64,000 bases of DNA from Streptomyces sp. H39-S7 (GCF_027158205.1 NZ_JAPVLU010000018.1:1-64000); one strand, 5' to 3'. Positions 1-8,126 are shown, counted from the first letter of the stretch. The notes: a model not told the origin generated them from the letters alone. A program made the numbers and translations.

Positions 1-31
1 GAGGAGTACCGGGCCAAGACCGGTACTCCTC
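1..31. repeat. 12-bp perfect inverted repeat at window edge
   Basis: GAGGAGTACCGG (1-12) and CCGGTACTCCTC (20-31) are perfect reverse complements around a 7-nt loop. The plus strand of 1-21 reads EEYRAKT, the same style of coiled-coil peptide that the minus strand reads as EEYR at 31-20. This is what a fold-back of scy sequence at a contig end would look like; a natural hairpin inside scy is also possible. Confidence 0.6.
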
Positions 32-1297
32 GGTGTCGTCCTGCGCGGCGCCGCGCAGCTCCTGCGCGGACGCCTCGGCCTGGCCGCGCAGCCGCTCGGC
101 CTCCGCCTCGGCCTCGCCGCGGATGCGCTCGGCCTCCTCGGCTGCCGACCTGGTGGTGGACCGGGCGTCCTGGGACGCCTTCGTCAGCACCTCCTCGGCG
201 CTCCTGGCGGCCTGGGCCAGCTGGGCCGCGGCGTCCTCGGAGGCGGCTGAGCGTGCCTTCTCCTGCGCCTCGGCGCGGATCCGCTCGGCCTCGGCGAGCG
301 CGTCGGCGCGGACCTGCTCGGCCTCGGCCTTGGCGGCCTCGGACTCCTTGGTCGCCTCGGTGACCATGCGGGCGATCTCGGCGCGGGCGGTACGGGTGCG
401 CTGCTCGTTCTCCGCCTCGGCGGTCGACAGCCGCTTCGAGGCGGCCGCGTTGGCCTCCTCGCGCAGCCGGTCGGCCTCCGCGCGGGCCTCGCGCAGCGAA
501 TCGTCGGCCTCGCGCATCCGCTCCTGGGCGAGCCGGGTGAGCTCGGTGGCCTCCTGGCGGGCCGCGTCGGAATCGCTGAGGGTGGACGTGCGCAGCTGCT
601 CGGCCTGGCTGCTGGCTTCCTGCGCCTGGTTGGAGGCCGCGTTCAGCAGCCGTTCCGCGTCGGTCCTGGCGCGCCGCAGCAACTGCTCGGCCTCGGACTT
701 CGCGGACTCCGCGTCGGCGGTGAGCCGCTCGCGGGTCTGCTCGGCGATCCGGGTCGCCTCGGCACGGGCGGCGGCGAGCGCCGCCTCGGACTCGGCGCGG
801 GTCTCGTCCAGCAGCCGGCGGGCCTGGGACTCGCTGCGGGCCCGCAGCTGCTCGGCCCAGGCCACGTTCTCGTTGACGTGGGTCTCGACGGTGGCCCGGC
901 GCTCGCCCAGCTCCTCGTCGAGCTGGCGGCGCCGGGCGACCGCCTCGGCGTGCCATTCGGCCTCGAAGCGGGACTGCCGCTCGGCCTGCTCCTGCAGCAG
1001 GCGCTGGGTGGCCGCCCGCGCCTCGCGCAGCTCGCGCTCCGCGTCGGTGCGCAGCTGGTCCGCCTGGATCTGGGCGTTGCGCAGCAGCTGGTCGGCCTGG
1101 TGGCCGATGTTGTCGTAGGCGGGGCGCGAGGCGAGATTGCGCCGTGCCTCGTGAAGTTTGGCGCGCAGAACCTCGACCTGGTAGCCCAGGTCGTCGGCGT
1201 GCTCGACGGCCTTACCCCGCTCGGTCCGAAGCCGCTCCATCTCGGCCTCGAACAGCGAGAGGTGGTCATCGGCCTCGTAGCGGTCGTTGCCCCGCAC
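1..1297 (-). CDS. scy: Scy-like coiled-coil polarity protein (3' end outside window)
   Basis: The first about 430 residues are visible; the gene continues past the left edge. The reading begins VRGNDRYEADDHLSLFEAEM, then a DivIVA-like segment (DDLGYQVEVLRAKLHEARR), then unbroken Ala/Glu/Arg/Gln-rich coiled coil with repeated A-E-A/R-E-A patterns and no predicted membrane segment. This matches the Streptomyces Scy family, large scaffold proteins (over 1,200 residues) that organise hyphal tip polarity with DivIVA and FilP. GTG at 1297 is chosen because it gives the family N-terminus; a nearby ATG at 1310 is out of frame. The methylmalonyl-CoA epimerase gene lies immediately upstream on the same strand, as I recall for S. 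coelicolor SCO5397/5398. The frame stays open to the window edge, but the last about 10 codons lie in an inverted repeat and look atypical. Confidence 0.85.
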   Translation of the reverse strand, partial: MRGNDRYEADDHLSLFEAEMERLRTERGKAVEHADDLGYQVEVLRAKLHEARRNLASRPAYDNIGHQADQLLRNAQIQADQLRTDAERELREARAATQRLLQEQAERQSRFEAEWHAEAVARRRQLDEELGERRATVETHVNENVAWAEQLRARSESQARRLLDETRAESEAALAAARAEATRIAEQTRERLTADAESAKSEAEQLLRRARTDAERLLNAASNQAQEASSQAEQLRTSTLSDSDAARQEATELTRLAQERMREADDSLREARAEADRLREEANAAASKRLSTAEAENEQRTRTARAEIARMVTEATKESEAAKAEAEQVRADALAEAERIRAEAQEKARSAASEDAAAQLAQAARSAEEVLTKASQDARSTTRSAAEEAERIRGEAEAEAERLRGQAEASAQELRGAAQDDTEEYRSWPGTP

Positions 1298-1325
1298 TCC
1301 GCGGTCCCATCCGTCCCCTGGCGTT

Positions 1326-1373
1326 CTCACCCGCCAACCGGGTGAGACTCTCCGGAACCCCGTTTGCGCGGGG
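1326..1373. promoter_or_regulatory. two hairpin-forming repeats upstream of scy
   Basis: CTCACCCG (1326-1333) pairs with CGGGTGAG (1339-1346) around a 5-nt loop, and CCCCG (1358-1362) pairs with CGGGG (1369-1373). They lie 29-76 bp upstream of the scy start and about 100 bp after the epimerase stop on the same strand. They could end epimerase transcription or form an operator for scy; no T-tract follows either one. Confidence 0.4.
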
Positions 1374-1472
1374 CCCTATGGAGAAGTGTGTCTGATCCAC
1401 GCCGTGGAGCGGGCCGGTACCCCACGCCCACCCGTCGGCTGGGCCACTCTACCGGCCCAAGGGGGGCTGGGG

Positions 1473-1901
1473 TCAGTGGTCCTTGGCCGCGGTCACCAGC
1501 TCGGTGAGGACACCATGGCAGTCCTTGGGGTGCAGGAACGTGATCCGTGACCCCATGGAGCCGATCCGCGGCTCTTCGTAGAGCACGCGGACGCCCTTTC
1601 CCGCGATGTCCGCGGCGTCGCCGTCGACGTCCGCGGTGCCGAAGGCGATGTGGTGCACGCCCTCGCCGTTCTTTGCCAGCCATTTGCCGACCGCGGAGTC
1701 CTCGCGGGTCGGTTCCAGCAGCTGGAGGTAGGAGGCGCCGCCGTCGGAGGTCTCGTTGATCTTGAGCATGGCCTCCCGGACACCCTGCTCCTCGTTCACC
1801 TCGGAGTGGTGGACCTCGAAGCCGTACGTGGCGCGGTAGAACTCGACGGTGGCGTCGAGATCGAAGCACGCGATACCGATGTGGTCGATGCGAGTCAGCA
1901 T
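1473..1901 (-). CDS. mce: methylmalonyl-CoA epimerase
   Basis: 142-residue vicinal-oxygen-chelate (glyoxalase-fold) protein that interconverts (S)- and (R)-methylmalonyl-CoA, linking propionyl-CoA carboxylation to methylmalonyl-CoA mutase and supplying polyketide extender units. Two beta-alpha-beta-beta-beta modules are visible, with the expected metal ligands His7 (DHIGIA), Gln60 (SYLQLLEP), His84 (GVHHIAF) and Glu134 (LTELV). Length is normal for the family. It is divergent from the thiolase gene and near meaB; icmA is 17 kb away, so this is a distributed acyl-CoA region. The ATG at 1901 gives the standard N-terminus MLTRIDHIGIA. Confidence 0.93.
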   Translation of the reverse strand: MLTRIDHIGIACFDLDATVEFYRATYGFEVHHSEVNEEQGVREAMLKINETSDGGASYLQLLEPTREDSAVGKWLAKNGEGVHHIAFGTADVDGDAADIAGKGVRVLYEEPRIGSMGSRITFLHPKDCHGVLTELVTAAKDH

Positions 1902-2043
1902 GGGAACAGTGCACCGCTACCTGACCCCGTAACGCAACGTGCGCGCGATCACACGTTCCGCCCGATGACCGCGCGCTTACCGCTCAGTACATTGACGGTA
2001 ACCCTCGTTAACTTCTCTCTTCCTCTGCTGAAGGGGCCGCACC

Positions 2044-3240
2044 ATGAGCCAGCCACGTACGTCCGTGATCGTCGCAGGTGCCAGAACTCCCATGGGAAGG
2101 CTGCTGGGATCCTTGCGATCCTTCAGCGGCGCCGACCTCGGGGGTGTCGCGATCAAGGCGGCGCTGGACCGCGCGGGGATCGGCGGCGACCAGGTGCAGT
2201 ACGTCATCATGGGACAGGTGCTACAGGCCGGCGCCGGCCAGATCCCGGCCCGCCAGGCCGCCGTCAAGGGCGGCATCCCGATGAACGTCCCGGCCCTGAC
2301 GATCAACAAGGTCTGCCTCTCGGGCCTTGACGCGATCGCGCTCGCCGACCAGCTGATCCGCGCCGGCGAGTTCGACATCGTCGTCGCCGGCGGCCAGGAG
2401 TCCATGACGAACGCCCCGCACCTGCTGCCGAAGTCCCGTGAGGGCTTCAAGTACGGCGCGATCGAGATGCTCGACGCGATGGCGTACGACGGTCTCACCG
2501 ACTCCTTCGAGAACATCCCCATGGGCGAGTCCACGGAGAAGCACAACACCCGCCTCGGCATCGGGCGTGCGGCCCAGGACGAGATCGCGGCCCAGTCCCA
2601 CCAGCGCGCCGCCGCCGCGCAGAAGAACGGCCTGTTCGAGGCCGAGATCACCCCCGTCGAGATCCCGCAGCGCAAGGGCGAGCCGGTGATCTTCGCCAAG
2701 GACGAGGGGATCCGCGCCGAGACGACCACGGAGTCGCTCTCCAAGCTCCGTCCCGCCTTCGCCAAGGACGGCACGATCACCGCGGGCACCTCCTCGCAGA
2801 TCTCCGACGGCGCCGCCGCGGTGGTCGTCATGAGCAAGGCGAAGGCCGAGGAGCTGGGCCTGGAGTGGATCGCCGAGATCGGCGCCCACGGCAACGTCGC
2901 GGGACCGGACAACTCGCTGCAGTCCCAGCCCTCCAACGCCATCGCGCACGCCCTGGCGAAGGACGGTCTGACCGTCGAGGACCTGGACCTCATCGAGATC
3001 AACGAGGCCTTCGCCGCCGTTGCCGTGCAGTCGATGAAGGACCTCGGCGTGACACCTGAAAAGGTGAACGTCAACGGCGGTGCGATCGCCCTGGGTCACC
3101 CGATCGGGATGTCCGGCGCGCGCGTCGTCCTCCACCTCGCGCTGGAGCTCAAGCGGCGCGGCGGCGGAACGGGCGCCGCTGCGCTCTGCGGCGGGGGAGG
3201 TCAGGGCGACGCCCTGATCATCCGCGTCCCCGGCAAGTAA
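2044..3240 (+). CDS. acetyl-CoA acetyltransferase (thiolase)
   Basis: 398-residue biosynthetic-type thiolase condensing two acetyl-CoA to acetoacetyl-CoA, or cleaving 3-ketoacyl-CoA. Nucleophile Cys91 is in NKVCLSGLDAI, His352 in ALGHPIGMSGAR, and the second active-site Cys382 in CGGGGQGDALI; all three catalytic residues are present. The ATG at 2044 follows an AAGGGG ribosome-binding site. It is divergent from the epimerase gene (142-bp shared upstream region) and is followed by meaB after 172 bp. It may feed acetoacetyl-CoA into the ethylmalonyl-CoA pathway or act in butyrate/branched-chain metabolism with isobutyryl-CoA mutase; specificity cannot be read from sequence alone. Confidence 0.93.
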   Translation: MSQPRTSVIVAGARTPMGRLLGSLRSFSGADLGGVAIKAALDRAGIGGDQVQYVIMGQVLQAGAGQIPARQAAVKGGIPMNVPALTINKVCLSGLDAIALADQLIRAGEFDIVVAGGQESMTNAPHLLPKSREGFKYGAIEMLDAMAYDGLTDSFENIPMGESTEKHNTRLGIGRAAQDEIAAQSHQRAAAAQKNGLFEAEITPVEIPQRKGEPVIFAKDEGIRAETTTESLSKLRPAFAKDGTITAGTSSQISDGAAAVVVMSKAKAEELGLEWIAEIGAHGNVAGPDNSLQSQPSNAIAHALAKDGLTVEDLDLIEINEAFAAVAVQSMKDLGVTPEKVNVNGGAIALGHPIGMSGARVVLHLALELKRRGGGTGAAALCGGGGQGDALIIRVPGK

Positions 3241-3320
3241 CCGGACAAAGACGCAACTGGCACCACCCACCGGCGAGTGAGCCGAAGGGGCGCGTCGGTG
3301 TCGGGGGAGGGAGCACGGTC

Positions 3321-3356
3321 GACTTCCCCCAGACTCCGTCCGGGGGGACCCCCGGA
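3321..3356 (-). repeat. dispersed G-rich repeat, copy A
   Basis: Read on the minus strand this 36-bp element is a G5-T/C-C4-5 block, a CGGAGTCT centre and a second GGGGGA block. It aligns without large gaps to the elements at 4413-4449 and 27572-27611. It sits between the thiolase and meaB genes and can fold into an imperfect hairpin. Confidence 0.6.
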
Positions 3357-3412
3357 CCGGCTCCAGCGCCCCGGAGGCGAACCGAGCCTTGACAAAAGAG
3401 GAGCGCGAAGCG

Positions 3413-4366
3413 ATGGACGTCGCCACGCTGGTCGAGCAGGCGCGGGAGGGCAGGCCGCGGGCTGTTGCCCGGCTGATCTCGCTGGTCGAGGGGGCGTCCC
3501 CGCAGCTGCGCGAGGTGATGGCGGCGCTGGCGCCGCTGTCCGGCGGTGCGTACGTGGTCGGCCTGACGGGCTCGCCGGGCGTGGGCAAGTCCACCTCGAC
3601 GTCCGCCCTGGTCACCGCGTACCGCAAGCGCGGCAAGCGGGTCGGCGTGCTGGCGGTGGACCCGTCCTCGCCGTTCTCCGGCGGCGCGCTGCTCGGTGAC
3701 CGGGTCCGGATGTCGGAGCACGCCTCCGACCCCGGCGTCTACATCCGCTCGATGGCCACCCGGGGCCACCTCGGCGGCCTTGCCTGGTCGGCCCCGCAGG
3801 CGATCCGGGTGCTCGACGCGGCCGGCTGCGAGGTGATCCTCGTCGAGACGGTCGGCGTCGGGCAGTCCGAGGTGGAGATCGCCGCCCAGGCGGACACCTG
3901 CGTGGTGCTGCTGGCGCCGGGCATGGGCGACGGGATCCAGGCCGCGAAGGCCGGAATCCTGGAGATCGGCGACGTCTACGTGGTCAACAAGGCCGACCGC
4001 GACGGCGCCGACTCCACCGCGCGCGAGCTGAACCACATGCTCAGCCTGGGCGAGTCACGCGGCCCGGGGGACTGGCGCCCGCCGATCGTCAAGACCATCG
4101 CGGCCCGCGGCGAGGGCATCGACGAGGTCGTGGAGGCCCTGGAGAAGCACCGCGCCTGGATGGAGGAGCACGACGTCCTGAACGCCCGCCGACGCCGCCG
4201 CGCCGCCAACGAGGTGGAGAACATCGCCGTCACCACCCTGCGTGAACGCATCGGCGACCTCCACGGCGACCAGCGCCTCGACGCCCTGGCCGAACGCATC
4301 ATCACCGGCGCCCTGGACCCGTACACGGCGGCGGACGAACTGATCGACAGCGTGACGCAGGCGTAG
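3413..4366 (+). CDS. meaB: MeaB-type GTPase, methylmalonyl-CoA mutase chaperone
   Basis: 317-residue G3E-family GTPase that protects and reactivates B12-dependent acyl-CoA mutases. It shows Walker A GSPGVGKST (about residues 53-61), the DPSSPFSGGALLGDR segment, the switch-like VETVGVGQSE motif and the guanine-specificity motif NKAD. A TTG at 3389 would add eight residues, but the ATG at 3413 lies 9 nt after a strong AGAGGAG (3397-3403) and is preferred. The client could be isobutyryl-CoA mutase (icmA at 18.5 kb) or a methylmalonyl-CoA mutase outside the window. In S. coelicolor the equivalent gene also follows the thiolase, as far as I recall. Confidence 0.92.
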   Translation: MDVATLVEQAREGRPRAVARLISLVEGASPQLREVMAALAPLSGGAYVVGLTGSPGVGKSTSTSALVTAYRKRGKRVGVLAVDPSSPFSGGALLGDRVRMSEHASDPGVYIRSMATRGHLGGLAWSAPQAIRVLDAAGCEVILVETVGVGQSEVEIAAQADTCVVLLAPGMGDGIQAAKAGILEIGDVYVVNKADRDGADSTARELNHMLSLGESRGPGDWRPPIVKTIAARGEGIDEVVEALEKHRAWMEEHDVLNARRRRRAANEVENIAVTTLRERIGDLHGDQRLDALAERIITGALDPYTAADELIDSVTQA

Positions 4367-4412
4367 GCGCTTGGACCAGCAGACGCGATCGGATGCGAGG
4401 GGCCGGGCTCGC

Positions 4413-4449
4413 ACTGGGGGTGCCCCCGGCCGGAGGTTGGGGGAGGGTT
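4413..4449 (+). repeat. dispersed G-rich repeat, copy B
   Basis: Begins CTGGGGGTGCCCCCGGCCGG and ends in a GGGGGAGGGT block, matching copies at 3321-3356 (minus strand) and 27572-27611. It directly abuts the long hairpin at 4445-4509 in the gap between two convergent genes. Confidence 0.65.
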
Positions 4450-4509
4450 CCGAAATGCTGCCGTGTATGTGTGGGCGGCCACGCCCGTAAATACACGATT
4501 TCGGAACCC
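4445..4509. terminator. nested 65-nt hairpin between convergent meaB and marR
   Basis: Outer arms GGGTTCCGAAAT (4445-4456) and ATTTCGGAACCC (4498-4509) pair perfectly over 12 bp. A 7-bp stem (CGTGTAT 4462-4468 with ATACACG 4491-4497) and a 5-bp stem (GGGCG 4473-4477 with CGCCC 4482-4486) are nested inside. The position between convergent stops fits a bidirectional terminator, although there is no T-tract. The three-tier fold is more elaborate than the other terminators in this window. Confidence 0.65.
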
Positions 4510-4563
4510 CCCGCCGGAGAGATCGGCCGCACCCGCGACCCGCGACCCGCGACCCGCAGGCGA

Positions 4564-5037
4564 CTACCGCCCGCGCGCCGACCGCAAGTGCTCAGCGACC
4601 GGCGCCAGCGCCCGATAGAGCGCAGCCAAGTCGTCCCCCGGCAGCAGGTCGATGAAATTCTCCCGGACCGACGCCACGTGGTGCGGCGCGACCTTCCGCA
4701 TCGTGTCCCAGCCCAGCTCCGTGAGCACCGCGTACAGCCCCCGCCGGTCGGACTCGCAGTTCTCGCGCCGGACCATGCCGGTGCTCTCCATGCGGGTGAT
4801 CTGGTGGGAGAGCCGGCTCTTGGACTGAAGGGTGACGCGCGCGAGGTCGCTCATCCGCATGCGCCGGTCGTCGGACTCCGAGAGGTTGACCAGGATCTCG
4901 TAGTCGTTGTTGGTGAGGCCGAACGGCTGCAGGTCACGCTCCAGCTGGTGCATCAGCAGTCGGCTGACGTCGAGATGGGTGCGCCAGGCGCGCTGCTCGT
5001 CCTCGGTGAGCCACTTGGTGCCGTTCTGAGTCTCCAT
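4564..5037 (-). CDS. MarR family transcriptional regulator
   Basis: 157-residue MarR-type winged-helix protein. The winged helix spans about residues 40-105 (ILVNLSESDDRRMRMSDLAR, then QSKSRLSHQITRMESTGMV and the wing ENCESDRRGLYAVLTELG), with dimerisation helices at both ends. The ATG at 5037 has no Shine-Dalgarno sequence, and a palindrome lies 9-25 bp upstream, so transcription probably begins close to the start codon and may be autoregulated. It is convergent with meaB and in the same direction as the AIM24 operon behind it. The ligand and targets are unknown. Confidence 0.9.
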   Translation of the reverse strand: METQNGTKWLTEDEQRAWRTHLDVSRLLMHQLERDLQPFGLTNNDYEILVNLSESDDRRMRMSDLARVTLQSKSRLSHQITRMESTGMVRRENCESDRRGLYAVLTELGWDTMRKVAPHHVASVRENFIDLLPGDDLAALYRALAPVAEHLRSARGR

Positions 5038-5045
5038 GCGTTGAA

Positions 5046-5062
5046 TTCTACAGGTAGTTGAA
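5046..5062 (-). promoter_or_regulatory. candidate MarR autoregulatory operator
   Basis: On the minus strand this reads TTCAACTACCTGTAGAA, an imperfect palindrome of form TTC-n-AC-n5-GT-n-GAA. It ends 9 bp before the marR start, where a bound repressor would block transcription. Spacing and symmetry suit a MarR dimer, but binding is inferred. Confidence 0.45.
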
Positions 5063-5142
5063 ATCCGTATGAACGGGCCCCGTAGTCAACCGGTCACAGC
5101 CCGGCACGAAGCCGTCCGAACGCCTGGTCGGACGGCTTCCCG

Positions 5143-5940
5143 TCACAGCCCGAAGCGCCGCTGCAGATCCCCCAGCTGACCGGGCAGCCGCGGCACCTGT
5201 CCCTGCTGTCCGCCGGGAGCCCCCGGAACGCCCGCGCCGGGCACGCCCGGCCCCGCCGACGCCGGAACGCCGCCGGTCGCCGTCTCCGGCATCAGGACCT
5301 CCGTGGACTGCAGCAGCACCTGCCCGGCACCCACGAACTCGAACTGGTGCTCCTCGCCCGAGGTCCCGCCGATCCCGGTGAGCGCCCGCAGGCCGCCCAG
5401 CACGCCGCGCATGTAGCCGTGGTCGTAATGGTGGCAGGGGGAGGGGCAGTCCGCCCAGCCGACCAGTGCCTGCGGGTCCACCCGGATCGGGGGCTCCACG
5501 AAGTGCACCGCCCCGTTCGACGCGGCGACGAACTTGCCGGTCCCGATCAGGGTGAGGAAGCCGGGGATGATCGACTGCTTGAGCGCCAGGCCGGGCTGAA
5601 AGGCGAGCAGGTTCCCCGACCGGATGGTCAGGTTGCCGTTCTCCAGGTCGAAGGAGTTGACGTCGTACGCCCGGTCCGCGAGCAGCAGCTTGCCCTGGCC
5701 CTCGGCGACCACCCAGTCCGCGGCGTGCATCGGCGAGTGGAAGTTGGCGGCGACCAGCCGGTCGAGCCGGCCGTTGCCGATGCCGTGGAAGTCGATCTGC
5801 CCGTAATAGGCGATCATCTTCCCCTTCTGCAGGAACCACTGCCCCTTGAGCTCGACGCTGAACGCGTACGGGTTGACGTTGTCGTCGACCGGCAGCGAGT
5901 GCGGATCGTGGATGACGGGCCCACCGGCCATCGCGGTCAC
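5143..5940 (-). CDS. AIM24 family protein (paralogue 1)
   Basis: 265-residue AIM24/DUF124 protein (beta-rich jelly-roll-like domain, about residues 1-210). The second half carries the family-typical Leu/Gly-rich strands and PPIRVDPQALVGW, matching VDPxAYVAH in paralogues 2 and 3, and includes a CPSPCHHYDHGY insertion rich in Cys/His that the other two lack. The last about 45 residues are a Pro/Gly-rich tail ending in QRRFGL. GTG at 5940 is preferred over the internal ATG because GGAG lies 7 nt upstream. It is the third AIM24 gene of the operon; molecular function in bacteria is unknown. Confidence 0.85.
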   Translation of the reverse strand: MTAMAGGPVIHDPHSLPVDDNVNPYAFSVELKGQWFLQKGKMIAYYGQIDFHGIGNGRLDRLVAANFHSPMHAADWVVAEGQGKLLLADRAYDVNSFDLENGNLTIRSGNLLAFQPGLALKQSIIPGFLTLIGTGKFVAASNGAVHFVEPPIRVDPQALVGWADCPSPCHHYDHGYMRGVLGGLRALTGIGGTSGEEHQFEFVGAGQVLLQSTEVLMPETATGGVPASAGPGVPGAGVPGAPGGQQGQVPRLPGQLGDLQRRFGL

Positions 5941-6025
5941 AGCGCTTCTCCGTTCGCTTCTCCGCCCGATCGGCGAAAGTCCCGCCTGGCCTGCGACCGC
6001 GGCCCGCAGACCGCTCGTGCGCCGC

Positions 6026-6676
6026 TCACAGCTTGTCCTCCGACGCCTGTACGTACACCGTGCCCTGGCCGGACAGCTCCAGCTGGAACGCCTCGCCCGA
6101 GCCCCGCCCGACCATGTCCCGCCAGCCCAGCGCCGTGGACAGCTTGTTGCGCACGTCGCCGCGGTGCGCCACGTACGCCTGCGGGTCGACGTGCACCGGT
6201 CCCTGGTGGGTGATCGGCAGCTCGATGACGCCGCCGTGCGCCATGACCGCGACCGAGCCCTTGCCCTGCAGCGTCGTGGTGAACAGTCCCTGGCCGGTGA
6301 CCTGGCCGCGGATGACGCCCATGACGCCGCCCTGCGATCCCATGAACATCGTGGACTGCTGCAGCGTGCCGTCGAAGGCCAGCAGCCGGTCCGCCTCGAC
6401 GTAGAGCGTCTCGCCGCTCAGGTCGATGGTGTGGATGTGGTGGCCGCCGTGCCCGAACATCACCGAGCCCTGGCCCTCGACCGTCATCAGCGGCGTCGCC
6501 TCGTTGGCGACCCGCCGGCCGATCATCGAGGCGATACCGCCCTGGCCGCCCTGGATGTTCGGCGTGAACGACACCTCGCCGCGGTAGGCGAGCATCGCGC
6601 CGCGCTGGCTGAAGAGCCGCTGGCCGGGCAGGATCTGCGCCTCGACCATCTTGGAATTGATCTTGGTGAACGGCAC
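6026..6676 (-). CDS. AIM24 family protein (paralogue 2)
   Basis: 216-residue AIM24/DUF124 protein starting VPFTKINSKMVEAQIL. Its GTG (6676) overlaps the stop of the upstream paralogue by one base (TAGTG), a sign of translational coupling. Family strands include LLAFDGTLQQST, GQGLFTTTLQGKGSV, VDPQAYVAH and GEAFQLELSGQGTVYVQAS. It aligns along its whole length with paralogue 3, so the pair probably arose by tandem duplication; paralogue 1 is more diverged. No signal peptide or membrane segment is seen. Function unknown. Confidence 0.87.
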   Translation of the reverse strand: MPFTKINSKMVEAQILPGQRLFSQRGAMLAYRGEVSFTPNIQGGQGGIASMIGRRVANEATPLMTVEGQGSVMFGHGGHHIHTIDLSGETLYVEADRLLAFDGTLQQSTMFMGSQGGVMGVIRGQVTGQGLFTTTLQGKGSVAVMAHGGVIELPITHQGPVHVDPQAYVAHRGDVRNKLSTALGWRDMVGRGSGEAFQLELSGQGTVYVQASEDKL

Positions 6677-7314
6677 TAGAGCTGTCCCCCGATCGTGTTG
6701 CGCTCGCTGGGCTGCACGTAGACCAGGCCCTCGCCCTCGAAACGGATCTGGAAGCTCTCGCCCGATCCCTCGCCCATCACCGTCCGCCAGCTGACGCCGG
6801 TCTGGAAGTGCTGCTGCAGGTTGCCGGTGTGCGCCACGTACGCGCCCGGGTCGACCTGCAGCGGCATGCCCGCCGAGACCCGCAGCACGATCGCCGGGCC
6901 GTCCGAGGTGATCGCGGCCTGGCCGACGCCCTCGACGGTCGTGGTGAACAGGCCGTTGCCCTGGGTCGCGCCGCGCAGCCCGGTGAAGGTGGTGCCGGTC
7001 CGCAGCCCGGGGTCGGTCGCCAGCAGGTTGCTGGCCTCGACGTAGAGCTTCTCGCCGTTCAGCCGCACCAGGTTGATCTCGCTCGCACGGTCGGCGAAGT
7101 AGCACGTGCCGTGCCCCTTCACCTCCATGACCTCCATGGATTCGCCGGTGAGCCGGCGGGTCACCATGCCGCGGATCCCCTCACCGCCCCCGGACATCTT
7201 TTTGAACGCCATCTGGCCGTCGTAGGCCACCATTGCGCCGTTCTTCGCCTTGACGGCGTCGCCGGTCATCTCCACGGCGAGTACCTTGCTGCCCTGCAAT
7301 CGGAACATGGCCAC
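6676..7314 (-). CDS. AIM24 family protein (paralogue 3)
   Basis: 212-residue AIM24/DUF124 protein, the first of the three in transcription order. Typical segments are NLLATDPGLRTGTTFTGL, GNGLFTTTVEGVGQA, VDPGAYVAH and GESFQIRFEGEGLVYVQPSE. The GTG start lies 2 nt after the stop of the DUF2127 gene, so it is probably translated by coupling; an ATG two codons downstream is an alternative. Three AIM24 paralogues behind one membrane protein suggest a hetero-oligomeric assembly at the membrane, which is inference only. Confidence 0.87.
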   Translation of the reverse strand: MAMFRLQGSKVLAVEMTGDAVKAKNGAMVAYDGQMAFKKMSGGGEGIRGMVTRRLTGESMEVMEVKGHGTCYFADRASEINLVRLNGEKLYVEASNLLATDPGLRTGTTFTGLRGATQGNGLFTTTVEGVGQAAITSDGPAIVLRVSAGMPLQVDPGAYVAHTGNLQQHFQTGVSWRTVMGEGSGESFQIRFEGEGLVYVQPSERNTIGGQL

Positions 7315-7316
7315 GA

Positions 7317-8126
7317 TCAGACGCTATCCGTCCGTGCGGGAACCGTCACCGGTTCCGGGTGAACAGGCTTTTCCCCGGCTGCCACCTCGACCTCCAGCAG
7401 CGATGCGCTGCGGCGCTCGGCCTCGAACGCCTCGACGCCGCCGCGCAGCCCGAACAGCCGCTTGGACAGCGCGATCCACAGCACCGCCAGGATGTTGAGC
7501 GCCAGCGTCGCAATCTTGATCCAGCTGATCTTCTCGGTCAGCTCGAAGATCTCCAAGGGCAGGAACGCGGCGGTCGCGACGACCGTCAGGTACTCCGCCC
7601 AGCGCTTGCCCCACCAGAGCCCGAACGCCTCGATGATCTCGATGAGCGCGTAGACCAGCAGCGCGACGGCGACGATCACCAGCGTCGAGTGCTTGTAGTC
7701 GAAGGTCTTGCGGATGGTGTCGACGACCGGGGAGTGGTCCAGGTCGTAGTGGAAGTGCTCGGCGACCGGGCCGAAGACCGAGAGCTGGTCCTCGAAGAGC
7801 CGGCGGACGGAGTCCTGGGAGTTGCTGAAACTCCATACCGCCCACGCGGCGAGCACGATGAAGACGCCGCGCAGTCCCCGCTCGACCGCCAGGAACCGCA
7901 GGATGAACAGATCGCGCAGCGCCCGCCCGCGCGGCACCTCGGGTGCCTGGTCGGCGGGGCCGAAACCGTGCGGCTCGCCCAGTGCGAAGTCACCGCAGCG
8001 CAGGCAGCGCCAGACCTCGCCGACGGACGTGGTGGCGTGCAGCCGCTCGCGCAGGTGGGTCTCGTCCGGCGCGTAGGTGATGTGGCCCCGGCGCGAGCAA
8101 TGGCGCCGGTCCCAGTCGAACTTCAT
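7317..8126 (-). CDS. DUF2127 membrane protein with N-terminal zinc-ribbon-like motif
   Basis: 269-residue protein. The N-terminus carries possible metal ligands (CSRRGH at about 10-15 and WRCLRCG at about 40-46) before about four hydrophobic segments, roughly residues 85-100, 145-170, 180-200 and 205-225, typical of DUF2127. The C-terminus is charged and cytosolic-looking. ATG at 8126 is preferred because GGGGGA lies about 10 nt upstream; an ATG at 8153 would add nine residues but has no usable spacing. It heads the AIM24 operon and is divergent from the DUF3817 gene. Function unknown. Confidence 0.82.
   Translation of the reverse strand: MKFDWDRRHCSRRGHITYAPDETHLRERLHATTSVGEVWRCLRCGDFALGEPHGFGPADQAPEVPRGRALRDLFILRFLAVERGLRGVFIVLAAWAVWSFSNSQDSVRRLFEDQLSVFGPVAEHFHYDLDHSPVVDTIRKTFDYKHSTLVIVAVALLVYALIEIIEAFGLWWGKRWAEYLTVVATAAFLPLEIFELTEKISWIKIATLALNILAVLWIALSKRLFGLRGGVEAFEAERRSASLLEVEVAAGEKPVHPEPVTVPARTDSV

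Noticed and set aside
33..1118. Long plus-strand ORF over scy
   Set aside because: It is the antisense of the coiled-coil gene and has a Ser/Ala/Arg-rich composition typical of shadow frames in high-GC DNA.
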